The notes beneath the pieces were generated by a model, which was not told where the DNA came from, did no database searches, and worked only from the letters and a program-made list of their open reading frames with translations. A stretch of 64,000 nucleotides of DNA from DAOVXM01 sp963746255 (GTDB lineage: Bacteria > Chloroflexota > Anaerolineae > Anaerolineales > UBA4823), in the NCBI GenBank assembly GCA_963746255.1, contig CAVVAJ010000007.1, forward strand, positions 62,001 to 126,000. The letters run 5' to 3'. Shown one piece after another: positions 43,306 through 51,394 of this stretch (position 1 is its first letter; each line of letters opens with the position of its first letter). Both the position numbers and the translations under genes were made by a program.

Positions 43306-44166
43306 TCACTGTGTGAATACTGCCGCAATCTCAGCCGTACAGCGGGCAATCCGGTCGGTGACGGATACCTGGTCAGCTTCTCCAATGCCGTCCGAACCGA
43401 TCAGGATCCCTTCGACTTCCGCCAGTGCGGCGAACACAATACGTACCAGCCGCTTTGCTTCGTTGGGAGCACCCATAACGGCAAGTAATGTCTTCTCGGC
43501 CTGAATTGTATGCTGTCGCAGGTGCGCATCAAAGCGGTGCAGGCGAAAATCGAGCGGCATGGCATTACTCTCCCAGAATATTACCGCTGTGTGGAGTTCA
43601 GCATCGCTTGTATCTGAGAATTCCTCGATGACTCGGCTGTGTAGATTTTCGTAATATGCCATTAGGGTACTAACCGGTGCGCTGTCTTTCATATTTGCGA
43701 AACTATCTCCTACCCAAAACCTGTCCCAGACTTCATCAGTTATTTCGGGGGGAGATCCACCCTGTGCACGCACGTAAATCAGTGCATTCAGGTTGATGGC
43801 GAAAAAAGTGCGTTCTGCATCGATGATATGCACCAGTACTTCGCGCAGCGACCATTCACCATCAGCTGGAGCTGTTACCCCAGTTTCATCACTAGCTCCC
43901 AGTATGACAGCCTCTAGATCGCGGAAAGCGGCATGGTGCTGGGCGAGGATATGCTGTGTAAGAGTGATCGGGGTTTTAGACGCAGCCCTGAGCGCACCCA
44001 ATCGCGCCGCCAGTGTTCGCAGTTCCTCGTACACCCGGAAGAAGCTGAAGCGCACACCTTCGGAGTAATCACCCCATGTCCATTCTCGTTCTAAATCCGA
44101 CTGGTCGCAATCTTGGGTTAGAGCGACGAAATCTTCAACCGACTTTATCAGGTTCTGCTGGATCAT
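43306..44166 (-). CDS. DinB-like four-helix protein
   Basis: 286 residues. The DinB_2 domain shows the metal-binding His pattern: LREVLVHIIDAERTF with one His and HRFDAHLRQHTIQAEK with others. Members are putative metal-dependent transferases (mycothiol or bacillithiol S-transferases) or damage-induced proteins. The N-terminal 60 residues (DFVALTQDCDQSDLEREWTW) and the last 50 are extra helices, so this is a longer variant. The stop is 14 bases from the next gene region and the ATG follows GGAGGTG. It heads the GNAT gene on the same strand. Confidence 0.78.
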   Translation of the reverse strand: MIQQNLIKSVEDFVALTQDCDQSDLEREWTWGDYSEGVRFSFFRVYEELRTLAARLGALRAASKTPITLTQHILAQHHAAFRDLEAVILGASDETGVTAPADGEWSLREVLVHIIDAERTFFAINLNALIYVRAQGGSPPEITDEVWDRFWVGDSFANMKDSAPVSTLMAYYENLHSRVIEEFSDTSDAELHTAVIFWESNAMPLDFRLHRFDAHLRQHTIQAEKTLLAVMGAPNEAKRLVRIVFAALAEVEGILIGSDGIGEADQVSVTDRIARCTAEIAAVFTQ

Positions 44167-44180
44167 TTCACCTCCTGGAG

Positions 44181-44996
44181 CTACCTTAATTGATCTAATT
44201 TTCTCTCGTCTTCTGGTGCAATCTGCAGATCTAAGGCAACAAGGTTCGCCGTTAGATGATCCGGATTGGCCGACATGGGGATGGTGATCACACTCGGCTG
44301 CCGGATCAACCAGTACAGTCCGATTTGGGCGGGGGATGTACCATATTTATACGCCATTTGCTGCACACCCTTGTTCCTGAACACAGCTCCCCGGTCGAAT
44401 GGTGTATAAGCAGTTAGCAAGATGTCCTTTTTCTGGCAGTATTCTAATACGCCGTTCTCCTGATAGCGCCGGTTGGTAAGGCTGTAGGAGACTTGGTTAG
44501 TGATGATCGGTGTGGCTGATACTTCTTGGGCCAGCTTCAATTGCTCAAGATTAAAATTACTGACCCCCAAATGGCGCACCTTGCCTTGCTGGACTAATCG
44601 GTTTAGACCCTCAAAAGTTTCAGCCAACGGGACCTGGCTCTTAGGCCAGTGGATCAGATACAGATTTACATAATCCATCTTCAGCCGTTTCAAGCTTCCG
44701 TCCAAAGCGTGGATTACCTTCTCTTTACGCAGGTGAGTATGCCAAACCTTTGTGGTAATAAACAGCTTGTCACGAGGGATATTATCCAGCGCATTACCCA
44801 CCAGCTCTTCGGTATGTCCCCCACCGTACATCTCGGCAGTGTCAATATGGGTATAGCCGAGCGCGACAGCATGGCGGATGATCTCGAGGTACCATTGGTC
44901 CTTGGTGTGGTTTGGCGACATACCACCGCCAATAGTCCAGGTGCCCAAGCCCAGTACTGGTATCTTACCCCCAGTACGCAGTTGCTTATATTCCAT
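44181..44996 (-). CDS. Aldo/keto reductase
   Basis: 271 residues, TIM barrel. Active-site residues are D52 and Y57 (HIDTAEMYGGG), Lys in ITTKVW and His in YLIHWPKS. NADPH-binding is at the C-terminus (VITIPMSANPDHLTAN). It reduces small aldehydes or ketones of unknown identity. The family normally contains about 270-330 residues, so it is complete. It is separated from the DinB-like gene by only 14 bases on the same strand and may be co-transcribed with it. Confidence 0.92.
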   Translation of the reverse strand: MEYKQLRTGGKIPVLGLGTWTIGGGMSPNHTKDQWYLEIIRHAVALGYTHIDTAEMYGGGHTEELVGNALDNIPRDKLFITTKVWHTHLRKEKVIHALDGSLKRLKMDYVNLYLIHWPKSQVPLAETFEGLNRLVQQGKVRHLGVSNFNLEQLKLAQEVSATPIITNQVSYSLTNRRYQENGVLEYCQKKDILLTAYTPFDRGAVFRNKGVQQMAYKYGTSPAQIGLYWLIRQPSVITIPMSANPDHLTANLVALDLQIAPEDERKLDQLR

Positions 44997-45026
44997 CGAA
45001 CAGCTTACCTCTACGTTCCTATTTCT

Positions 45027-45464
45027 CTACAGGTCTTTCCGGAAACGGATTGAACGATCGGTTTCCTCATAGCCAAGTTCTGAGTGTGCGAGGGTACTGG
45101 TGAGGTTGTCGAGTTCACGGTCGGATGCCATTTCACTACAGCTAATTTAGCGAGCCCAGTTTTCTGCTGCCCAGATTAGCTTGCCCCCGCATCCCTGCTG
45201 GCGCAGGTCTTCATCTACATACCAACCCTCAATGTAGCCGACTGGCGAGCTGGGACAGCCCTCGGCGTAAGAGTGTGTGGTGACCTCGACAAAACCACCC
45301 ATTCTGCCAACTACCCGCGCTAATACGAACACCTGGTAGTTCGAGTCTCGTCGAATTTCGTCCATTTCGTTTATAAGCTCGCTTATATTGTGCTGGGGCA
45401 AGAGGGTTTACCGCATACGGAGCCACACATCGCTTTCTCCTGGTGCAACTTCACGGACCAGCAT
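45027..45464 (-). pseudogene. Aminoglycoside 6'-N-acetyltransferase-like GNAT pseudogene with two in-frame TAA
   Basis: A single unbroken frame of 146 codons reads as an AAC(6')-type acetyltransferase: start MLVREVAPGESDVWLRMR, then the core GFVEVTTHSYAEGC, SSPVGYIEGWYVDEDLRQQG and the C-terminal EMASDRELDN, GYEETDRSIRFRKDL. Codon 19 (45408-45410) and codon 106 (45147-45149) are TAA. The rest of the frame shows no indel, so both are point changes, most simply from AAA, CAA or GAA. The gene is probably dead. It follows the herA gene closely (five bases). Confidence 0.8.
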
Positions 45465-45469
45465 CGATC

Positions 45470-47176
45470 TCAAAATCCTAATTCACTCAAGATCTGCTTT
45501 TCTCCTCGCTTGGCGGTTGGTTTTCCCAATAATTCCTCCCAAAAGCGTGCGTTGTAGCGTCTCGAACGGATCGGCAGCGGCATGGGCACACCCCAGCCTA
45601 ACATCAGCACCTCTTCTTTGGGTTGTAATCGTGCTAACATCCCCCGCAGCGCCTCCCGGCCGGCTAACCCGGATAACACCGCCCGGATGTCGTCGTCATC
45701 TCCCAGCCAACCGGAGATACGCGTCCCCAACTGGGACATCACCTCATCATAGATTTGTGATGGTCGCTGGTCGACAATCAACACGGTGACATAATATTTA
45801 CGCAGTTCACGAGCGATGGTGCTGAAAGTGGTCTGGGTGGACATCTCTCTGTTGAGCAGTTTGTGCGCTTCTTCAATGACGAGCACCAGGGGTCGGGGTT
45901 CATATTTTCCCGAGGACCGGAATGCGTTTGTTCTTTCTTCCCAACGTTGGCGAATTTTCCGCGTGAGCAGATTGCTGACCAAAAGGTAATCCAAATCACT
46001 CTCATGCCTCCCGAACGAGAGCACGATATGCTGTCCAGCTTCCAGCGCTTTGATAATTTCTCCTAAGCTGTCCGCGGCGGGTTCATCAACCAGATAAGGT
46101 AGGGAGAACACCCGGCGCATTTTGCTGTGTAAACCTTCCGCTGCCATCACATTCACACCAGACGAATTCGCCCACGCGGCTACACTTCCTGGTGTAGGTT
46201 GTTTCTTGCCGCTATCATCTTCAAAGCTCGCGCCCGATTTCATCTTTTTGAATTCATTGAACCACGCCTTTGAGCCAAATGTGGTCAATAAAGCGTCCAT
46301 CGTTGTTGGAGTGGTCTCTTTCAGGTTGAGTTCCCTGGTTAGTAGTTCGATGTCTTGCGGCTGGATGTCATCGTATGCGAATTCAAGGTTAAAGTCAGGC
46401 ACATTGCCGCGGATGAGGGCGCCCTTTCCTAAGCCAACCACCCTAACCTGGCTGGGGAATTTCGTCCGCAACCCTGTGATGGCTTCGCCAGTGTCGGAAG
46501 CGGTATCATCCAGACCGTACTCATTGTGCATATCAAACACCAACAGCGAAGCTTGATCGTAGTGGATCATCCCCGCCAGCAAGATGCGGGTTAAGAAAGA
46601 TTTCCCCGTACCGGTCGCACCAAAGACTCCTGCGGATCGCTGAACGAATTTATCCAGGTTCAAACAGACTGGGTGTTCTTGTTCCCGCGTGTAGCCAATC
46701 ACGAAATTGGACTTCTTTTCCACTTTGCCAAAGATACCGGCGATATCATGAGCTCCTGCGAGCCGCACGCTTGCATGGTGAGGTGGGATGGTTTTGACTG
46801 GTAAAGGTCCAGGCTCATCCTTTAGACCGGACCCTATCGCTTGTGTCCAAGCTGCATAATCAGGAGAATCTAGCTCAGGTCCCCGTTCGAGCATCAGTGC
46901 GGGCAGCACTTCGAGGGTGGTGTATAGGGTATTGCCGTGCAGCAGTTTGGCAAGTTCAGGAGGTAAACGGGTCTCGCTTTGTTCATCTGCGAAGCGTACA
47001 TCCGTAGCTCCCAGTCGCAGATCTGTGACCAAACCATAATAAAGCCAATCCCCGCTCTCGATCACTACAAAGCTGCCCTCTTGCACTTGTTGCGCCGGTA
47101 CAGTAAGCCGCACGGTCAGGTTTTCCCTGAGCCCGCCTCCGACCACGTAACCAATCACTGTTGAATCAGTATTCAT
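45470..47176 (-). CDS. herA: HerA-type DNA translocase/helicase ATPase
   Basis: 568 residues. The N-terminal HAS-barrel is at about 1-60 (VIGYVVGGGLRENLTVRL). Walker A GATGTGKS is at 186-193, Walker B with LVIEEAHKLLN near 430 and the arginine region in DQRPSQIYDEVMSQLGTRISG. Hexameric HerA pumps duplex DNA and, with the NurA nuclease, resects DNA ends. nurA and a stand-alone HAS-barrel gene lie upstream on the same strand, with a dead GxxExxY gene between. In archaea this pair works in recombination; bacterial HerA relatives also act in phage defence, so both roles are open. Confidence 0.88.
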   Translation of the reverse strand: MNTDSTVIGYVVGGGLRENLTVRLTVPAQQVQEGSFVVIESGDWLYYGLVTDLRLGATDVRFADEQSETRLPPELAKLLHGNTLYTTLEVLPALMLERGPELDSPDYAAWTQAIGSGLKDEPGPLPVKTIPPHHASVRLAGAHDIAGIFGKVEKKSNFVIGYTREQEHPVCLNLDKFVQRSAGVFGATGTGKSFLTRILLAGMIHYDQASLLVFDMHNEYGLDDTASDTGEAITGLRTKFPSQVRVVGLGKGALIRGNVPDFNLEFAYDDIQPQDIELLTRELNLKETTPTTMDALLTTFGSKAWFNEFKKMKSGASFEDDSGKKQPTPGSVAAWANSSGVNVMAAEGLHSKMRRVFSLPYLVDEPAADSLGEIIKALEAGQHIVLSFGRHESDLDYLLVSNLLTRKIRQRWEERTNAFRSSGKYEPRPLVLVIEEAHKLLNREMSTQTTFSTIARELRKYYVTVLIVDQRPSQIYDEVMSQLGTRISGWLGDDDDIRAVLSGLAGREALRGMLARLQPKEEVLMLGWGVPMPLPIRSRRYNARFWEELLGKPTAKRGEKQILSELGF

Positions 47177-47250
47177 ACTTCTTCCTTATTTCTTACCATA
47201 AAGGACACTATGGTCACAAAGATAGTACTTTAGTCTCTCACCAAGTATCT

Positions 47251-47630
47251 TCAATAGACTACTCGTTTGATACCGTCTTTGAGATGAGGGACATTGAAGT
47301 TTATCAAAAAGCCAACTCTAACTTCAGCTAACTTTAGATAAGTCATTAGTTGATCTTCATAAAGCTTAGACATTTTCTCAACAGCTTCAATTTCTACTAT
47401 GATGCAATCTTCCACAAATAAACCTAATCTGTATTCCGACTCCAATCTTATGTCTTTGTAGGAAATGGGTAAAGCCACTTGAGTTTTTTCAGCTATACCT
47501 CGCTCATGTAATTCGAACGGAAGACAGTGCTCATACACAGGTTCTAAAAGGCCTGGACCTGGGGCAGAATGGACTTAAAAAGTAGCATCCAGGTTTTTGC
47601 CACTATTTCTATTTCGTTAGGAATGGGATC
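47251..47630 (-). pseudogene. GxxExxY-family protein, broken (in-frame stop and shift)
   Basis: The intact part (47251-47538, 95 residues) reads GLFVEDCIIVEIEAVEKMSK, YEDQLMTYLKLAEVRVGFLINFNVPHLKDGIKRVVY, the typical C-terminal two thirds of the small PDDEXK-like GxxExxY proteins. Upstream in the same frame lies GPGLLEPVYEHC, the signature GxxExxY, preceded by TF-stop-VH with a TAA at 47575-47577. In another frame NEIEIVAKT follows, the expected N-terminus. So a stop and one shift have broken a protein of about 130 residues. Family function is unknown. It sits inside the nurA-herA operon. Confidence 0.72.
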
Positions 47631-47694
47631 AAACCTCTTGGGTGTCGTTTTGCTCTTCTATTCCTTTAGGTTCTTTGTGCCCTTTGTGTTTGAT

Positions 47695-48297
47695 TTAATC
47701 GAAATCCCTAATGACACTGAGAACGTTCATCAAGGTTGAATAATCGTCTCGCAGCAGGACGATCAATTCCTGGGCTGCTTGGTTGATCCAATCTGAGTCG
47801 CCAAGACTTTCATGTGCTAGTTGGGCTTGCTTGAGGTGGGAAGCTAATAACTCTTCGCGGGCTGTGTCGGTGGCACGTAGGATATGGCGGAAATAGCCAA
47901 ATCGACCAGCGGTTGTGAACTCGCAAATATCCTGGTCTTCACATAGATAGATCTTGTCCAAACTTAGCGGCGGGCGCGGGGGAGACAAATGCGATATTTG
48001 ATCGTTATGGCGGAATCCGACTGCTAACACACTGATCTCCAGCGGCACATTGCGGTGCAAGCGGTTATCCGCGATGATGTTCTCGCTGATCGTATCGGCA
48101 GTTGCCAGCTGCCGGACCAAGCCATCATCATCGATATGAATATTGTGGATGAGTCCATAAGTTTGGTATCCCTTGTCCAATGGGACACGCACCAACGCTC
48201 CAAATGTTGGCAGATCAATATTGGTCACCTGACAACCTGCGACAAGGCTGGATATTGAAGCTCGCAGCAGGTAGCCGATTTCTAACTGTCCATTCAT
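47695..48297 (-). CDS. Stand-alone HAS-barrel-like protein in the nurA-herA operon
   Basis: 200 residues. Residues 1-60 (LEIGYLLRASISSLVAGCQV, FGALVRVPLDKGYQTYGLIHNI) resemble the HAS-barrel at the N-terminus of HerA, with the phrase 'GYLL...GALVRV...YGLIHNI'. The rest is mixed helix (REELLASHLKQAQLAHESL) with no recognised motif. The start overlaps the nurA stop by four bases (ATGA), so the two proteins are made together. It is probably an adaptor that docks to HerA or NurA, or a trimmed relative of the HerA barrel. That role is inferred from fold likeness and position only. Confidence 0.65.
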   Translation of the reverse strand: MNGQLEIGYLLRASISSLVAGCQVTNIDLPTFGALVRVPLDKGYQTYGLIHNIHIDDDGLVRQLATADTISENIIADNRLHRNVPLEISVLAVGFRHNDQISHLSPPRPPLSLDKIYLCEDQDICEFTTAGRFGYFRHILRATDTAREELLASHLKQAQLAHESLGDSDWINQAAQELIVLLRDDYSTLMNVLSVIRDFD

Positions 48298-49499
48298 CGA
48301 TGTCTTTTTCGACCTCCCAAATCCTTAACCGCCTGCTTGCTGGAAATATTTCCTGCCTGGATGCCATGGCGACCGAGCTCTAGCATAATCATCTCGGTCA
48401 CTTTTTGACGTTCTTCAAGTGTCACCAGCGCGGTTTCATGAGCCCGGTGCAAAGCGTAGGGATACGGTTGGCTGCCCAAGGCTCTGCACTGGTCAACCAA
48501 TTCTGCATGGAGTATGTTGACGCTTGTATTATTCTCAGCTACCCAGGCGGGTATATCGACCCGCGCGATTACAGGTCGGTTCTCCCAACCGGTATTGAGG
48601 TAGAAGAAGTGTAGAGCGTGTTTATCCCTGTAGCTGGCGCTGCTGCGTGACTGCAGGGCAAATATAGCCGATCGGTCTCCCGAGCCGAGCAGTGCTTCGA
48701 AAATGAGGCGGTCTGTGATGCCTTTTAGCGGTTGAAAATCTTTGATGCTGGCGAGCTGATCCTGTGACGAGCAAGCTATCTCGAGCAACCTTACAACTAG
48801 CGTACCACTAGGTTTGTCCACGTAGCCGGCCGCGATGGTTTGTTGGTTTGCGAGTTCATCGAGTAAAGCTAAGTATTCTCGCAGATAGGCTTGAAATTCA
48901 GAACGTGCTTCTTCGGATTGTTCGAAAGTTGCCCACAACTCCATCGATCCATCGGTTAAGGTTATTACCGGTGGACTGGTCTCGGCTGCCAAAGCTGATA
49001 GCATTCTGCGTTCGCTTACATCCCGCCGTAAGGCGAGACGGGCTTCGGTCATTTTACCTCCGTGCAGTTCAATCTCATCTCCGTACAGCAGCTGGCTGTG
49101 GGTGACCACCCTAGGACTCTCAGCAAGGTTTTTCGCTATCTGGATTACGCCGATATTGATCAGCCCGTATTCGACGGGTGCATGGCGATCGTAATTAATT
49201 TGGGAGCCATCGGCAGCTAGGATTGTCACCTGTTCTGGAGAGGTTGGCAATGCAAAGAGGGCATTTAGTTTAGCGGATGGGATCTCTGGTGCGCAAACCG
49301 GCCGCGCGGTACGCAGGCTGGGCTCATACTGCTCGACAATGAGTTTGACTTTCTCACAAAGTTCTTCTGCGTCCGCAGCAAAGCTTTCCAAGTAAGTCAG
49401 CGCCAGCTGGAAGCGGTCTTGGCGCTGCAGTTCGCGATGCGGGGCTTCAGCCCCCAACCTGGTTACCTGCTCTCGTACCTGTTGGAAATCAATAGTCAT
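48294..49499 (-). CDS. nurA: NurA-type nuclease
   Basis: 401 residues. NurA signatures are present: ILAADGSQINYDRH near residue 97 with the metal-binding Asp, LTDGSMELW near 185, and YVDKPSGTLVVRLLE near 235. NurA is a dimeric 5' to 3' exonuclease and endonuclease that threads DNA ends with HerA. Its stop overlaps the HAS-barrel gene by four bases, and herA follows further downstream. The operon is divergent from the GNAT gene at 49679. A bacterial nurA-herA pair is uncommon outside Thermus-like and Chloroflexi groups. Confidence 0.88.
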   Translation of the reverse strand: MTIDFQQVREQVTRLGAEAPHRELQRQDRFQLALTYLESFAADAEELCEKVKLIVEQYEPSLRTARPVCAPEIPSAKLNALFALPTSPEQVTILAADGSQINYDRHAPVEYGLINIGVIQIAKNLAESPRVVTHSQLLYGDEIELHGGKMTEARLALRRDVSERRMLSALAAETSPPVITLTDGSMELWATFEQSEEARSEFQAYLREYLALLDELANQQTIAAGYVDKPSGTLVVRLLEIACSSQDQLASIKDFQPLKGITDRLIFEALLGSGDRSAIFALQSRSSASYRDKHALHFFYLNTGWENRPVIARVDIPAWVAENNTSVNILHAELVDQCRALGSQPYPYALHRAHETALVTLEERQKVTEMIMLELGRHGIQAGNISSKQAVKDLGGRKRHR

Positions 49500-49678
49500 A
49501 AAACCTTCTCAAGCCTTGGACACATGTATGTTGGCATAGTCGCAGCAAACTAATTACACGAACATTTGTTTTGAGTATTGTACTTCCGGTTTGCTTCGTC
49601 GACAAGTGGCCATCCCCAACCGCCCGGGTAAGTTGGATGACGTGATTTGCAGTTTTGTTACGCTGAGCAAGCTTGTGA

Positions 49679-50743
49679 ATGAAGTGGGGTAAAATGGGCA
49701 AAATATTACTTGGCAGCGACTATTTATGTCTGATGACCGCAATTTCTAACCTGGCCGCAAGCATACAACCCTCAGGAAATCTGCGCCCATTTGATGCCCA
49801 ACGCGATCTGCGTACGGTAGCAGACCTGGTTGAACTGTGTTTTGCAGATACTTTAGACCCAGATGGGCAACGCTATCTTCAGCAGATGCGGGCAGCGGCT
49901 CGTGATCCGGGCTACCTGCGGTGGACGCGCGCAATTGCTGGGGGGACATCCCTACCTCTCTCTGGATATATATGGGAGCAAGACGGGAAGGTGGTTGGCA
50001 ATCTAACCCTGATCCCATTTTTCTCGCCAAATTATCGTTATTACCTGATCGCGAACGTCTCTGTACACCCAGACTACCGCCGGCGAGGGATTGCCTGGCA
50101 AATGACCACCCGAGCTTTGGATTACGCTCGCTTGCGCGGCGCTCGCGCAGTGTGGCTGCACGTCCGCCAGGATAATGCCGGGGCAATTGCGATGTATACA
50201 AGGGCTGGTTTCTCGGAGCGTGCTCGGCGAACCACCTGGAATTACCAGCATGACCACCAAGCCCGATTGGATCTAGATCCGGATCAGCTACAGGAATTCT
50301 CTCTACCAGGAGCACGCGTCCAGCGGCGCCGTTCAACTGAATGGACAATGCAAAAACGATGGCTGGATTTGAACTATCCAAGAGAGCTGCGTTGGCATGT
50401 GTCAATTACACCGCGCTCTTTCCGTCCGGGTATCAGTGGATTTTTCAGCCGGTTATTTAAGGATATTCATGTCCAGCACTGGTCCGTTTACCGTGAGCAG
50501 CAACTGCTAGGCGTCCTGACTTGGCAGTCCGGCTATAACTATGCCGATAACTTGTGGTTGGCCACTGAGGTTGATAGCGGAGCAGGGGCATTGACAAAGC
50601 TTCTACAGCATGCTTGTCAGCATTCCGCGCTCTCCCGGCCTTTGACTTTGGATTTCCCAGCCGGCAAAGCTGCCAAAGCTATTCGCTATGCAGGTTTTTC
50701 CGAACGCCAAACATTGATCTGGATGGAACTCAAGTGCAAGTAG
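49679..50743 (+). CDS. Two-part GNAT acetyltransferase
   Basis: 354 residues from the first ATG; ATG 49733 is a plausible start and gives 336. The first half is a GNAT domain with NVSVHPDYRRRGIAWQMTTRALDYAR, RGARAVWLHVRQDNAGAIAMYTRAGF. The second half (YPRELRWHVSITPRSFRPG onward) looks like a second, degenerate GNAT-like unit (LLGVLTWQSGYNYADNLWLAT). The substrate is unknown. It is divergent from nurA and followed by a separate promoter at 50810. Confidence 0.82.
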   Translation: MKWGKMGKILLGSDYLCLMTAISNLAASIQPSGNLRPFDAQRDLRTVADLVELCFADTLDPDGQRYLQQMRAAARDPGYLRWTRAIAGGTSLPLSGYIWEQDGKVVGNLTLIPFFSPNYRYYLIANVSVHPDYRRRGIAWQMTTRALDYARLRGARAVWLHVRQDNAGAIAMYTRAGFSERARRTTWNYQHDHQARLDLDPDQLQEFSLPGARVQRRRSTEWTMQKRWLDLNYPRELRWHVSITPRSFRPGISGFFSRLFKDIHVQHWSVYREQQLLGVLTWQSGYNYADNLWLATEVDSGAGALTKLLQHACQHSALSRPLTLDFPAGKAAKAIRYAGFSERQTLIWMELKCK

Positions 50744-50809
50744 CCACATCGGTTTGGTGTTGCAGTAACCAATAATACCTGCAATAGTTAAGACCCTGAT
50801 TAGATTTTG

Positions 50810-50838
50810 TTGACATTCAATATAACTCGGCTTATACT
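50810..50838 (+). promoter_or_regulatory. Consensus sigma-70 promoter for the SWIM gene
   Basis: TTGACA (50810) and TATACT (50833) at exactly 17 bases apart. The predicted start is near 50845, in front of a leader ORF and a terminator hairpin. Confidence 0.85.
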
Positions 50839-50863
50839 AAATTTGATTGGAGGATTCCCCGAT

Positions 50864-50920
50864 ATGCGAGTAGTTCCTTCAAATGAACAACATCTTTGCC
50901 AATGCAGGCACGCGTACTGA
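50864..50920 (+). CDS. Leader peptide, 18 residues (MRVVPSNEQHLCQCRHAY)
   Basis: ATG 50864 follows a full GGAGG (50849-50853) at ten bases. The peptide ends in TGA at 50918, in the loop of the following terminator hairpin, and its last codons form the 5' arm of that hairpin. Ribosome position would therefore decide whether the hairpin forms, as in classic attenuators. The CQCRH end has two Cys and a His close together, resembling the metal-binding CxC...CxH of the SWIM protein it precedes. Expression is not shown, so this is a strong candidate rather than proven. Confidence 0.6.
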   Translation: MRVVPSNEQHLCQCRHAY

Positions 50921-50935
50921 ACGCGTGCCTGTTTA
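50906..50935 (+). terminator. Attenuator hairpin between leader ORF and SWIM gene
   Basis: Perfect 10-bp stem AGGCACGCGT/ACGCGTGCCT with loop ACTGA (containing the leader stop), extendable by two pairs, followed by GTTTATT. It lies between promoter and SWIM gene with no other promoter seen after it. Confidence 0.8.
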
Positions 50936-50968
50936 TTACTTATCTCAAGAGAAAGGAGATTACGACTG

Positions 50969-51214
50969 ATGGATTATGGAATGATCGGAAAGATTGACAA
51001 AGCCAAACGGTATGCAGAACAAAAAGACCGTATTACCTTTGAAGAATTACGGGTGACATTTGCTGGGGACAATAACCCGCATACAGTCGAATTAGATAAT
51101 GGTATCTGGCGTTGTGATTGTGACTTTTTCCAAACCCGGGCGCGTTGCAGCCATACAATGGCTTTGGAAATCATCCTTGAAGATATGCTCCCACAGACCG
51201 TTTTCGAAGTGTAA
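50969..51214 (+). CDS. Small SWIM zinc-finger protein
   Basis: 81 residues from ATG 50969, with AAAGGAG upstream. The C-terminal half contains GIWRCDCDFFQTRARCSHTMALEI, the SWIM motif CxCx7CxH that binds zinc and DNA or protein. The N-terminus (AKRYAEQKDRITFEELRVTF) is a short helical region. It stands alone, unlike SWIM domains fused to SWI2/SNF2 ATPases or MuDR. It has its own promoter, leader ORF, attenuator and terminator. Role unknown; an accessory zinc-binding protein or regulator is likely. Confidence 0.85.
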   Translation: MDYGMIGKIDKAKRYAEQKDRITFEELRVTFAGDNNPHTVELDNGIWRCDCDFFQTRARCSHTMALEIILEDMLPQTVFEV

Positions 51215-51252
51215 TCACTTCCCTGAACAGCTTTGATATATTGGTTAATGCA

Positions 51253-51282
51253 AAAAGGCGAGCCCAATATAGCTCGCCTTTT
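51253..51282 (+). terminator. Intrinsic terminator of the SWIM gene
   Basis: Perfect 11-bp stem AAAAGGCGAGC/GCTCGCCTTTT with an eight-base loop. The A-rich side and T-rich side make it usable from both strands. Confidence 0.85.
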
Positions 51283-51394
51283 GGTATAAATAGTGCTTGT
51301 AATTTGGTAACGAGTTATCTACTGGTTTGAAGTTTCCGGCTCTTTTCGTAAGCCAAATTCACATTCTTAGGTATGCTTCGGAGCATATCAAGCC

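Noticed and set aside
45027..45464. Recoding of TAA as sense
   Set aside because: TAA is used as a normal stop in many intact genes here (tuf, nusG, rplK, secE neighbours), so the two TAA in the GNAT gene are better explained as mutations.
51373..51386. ATGCT-TCGG-AGCAT hairpin after the Ig array
   Set aside because: Five pairs only and no T-run; too weak to call.
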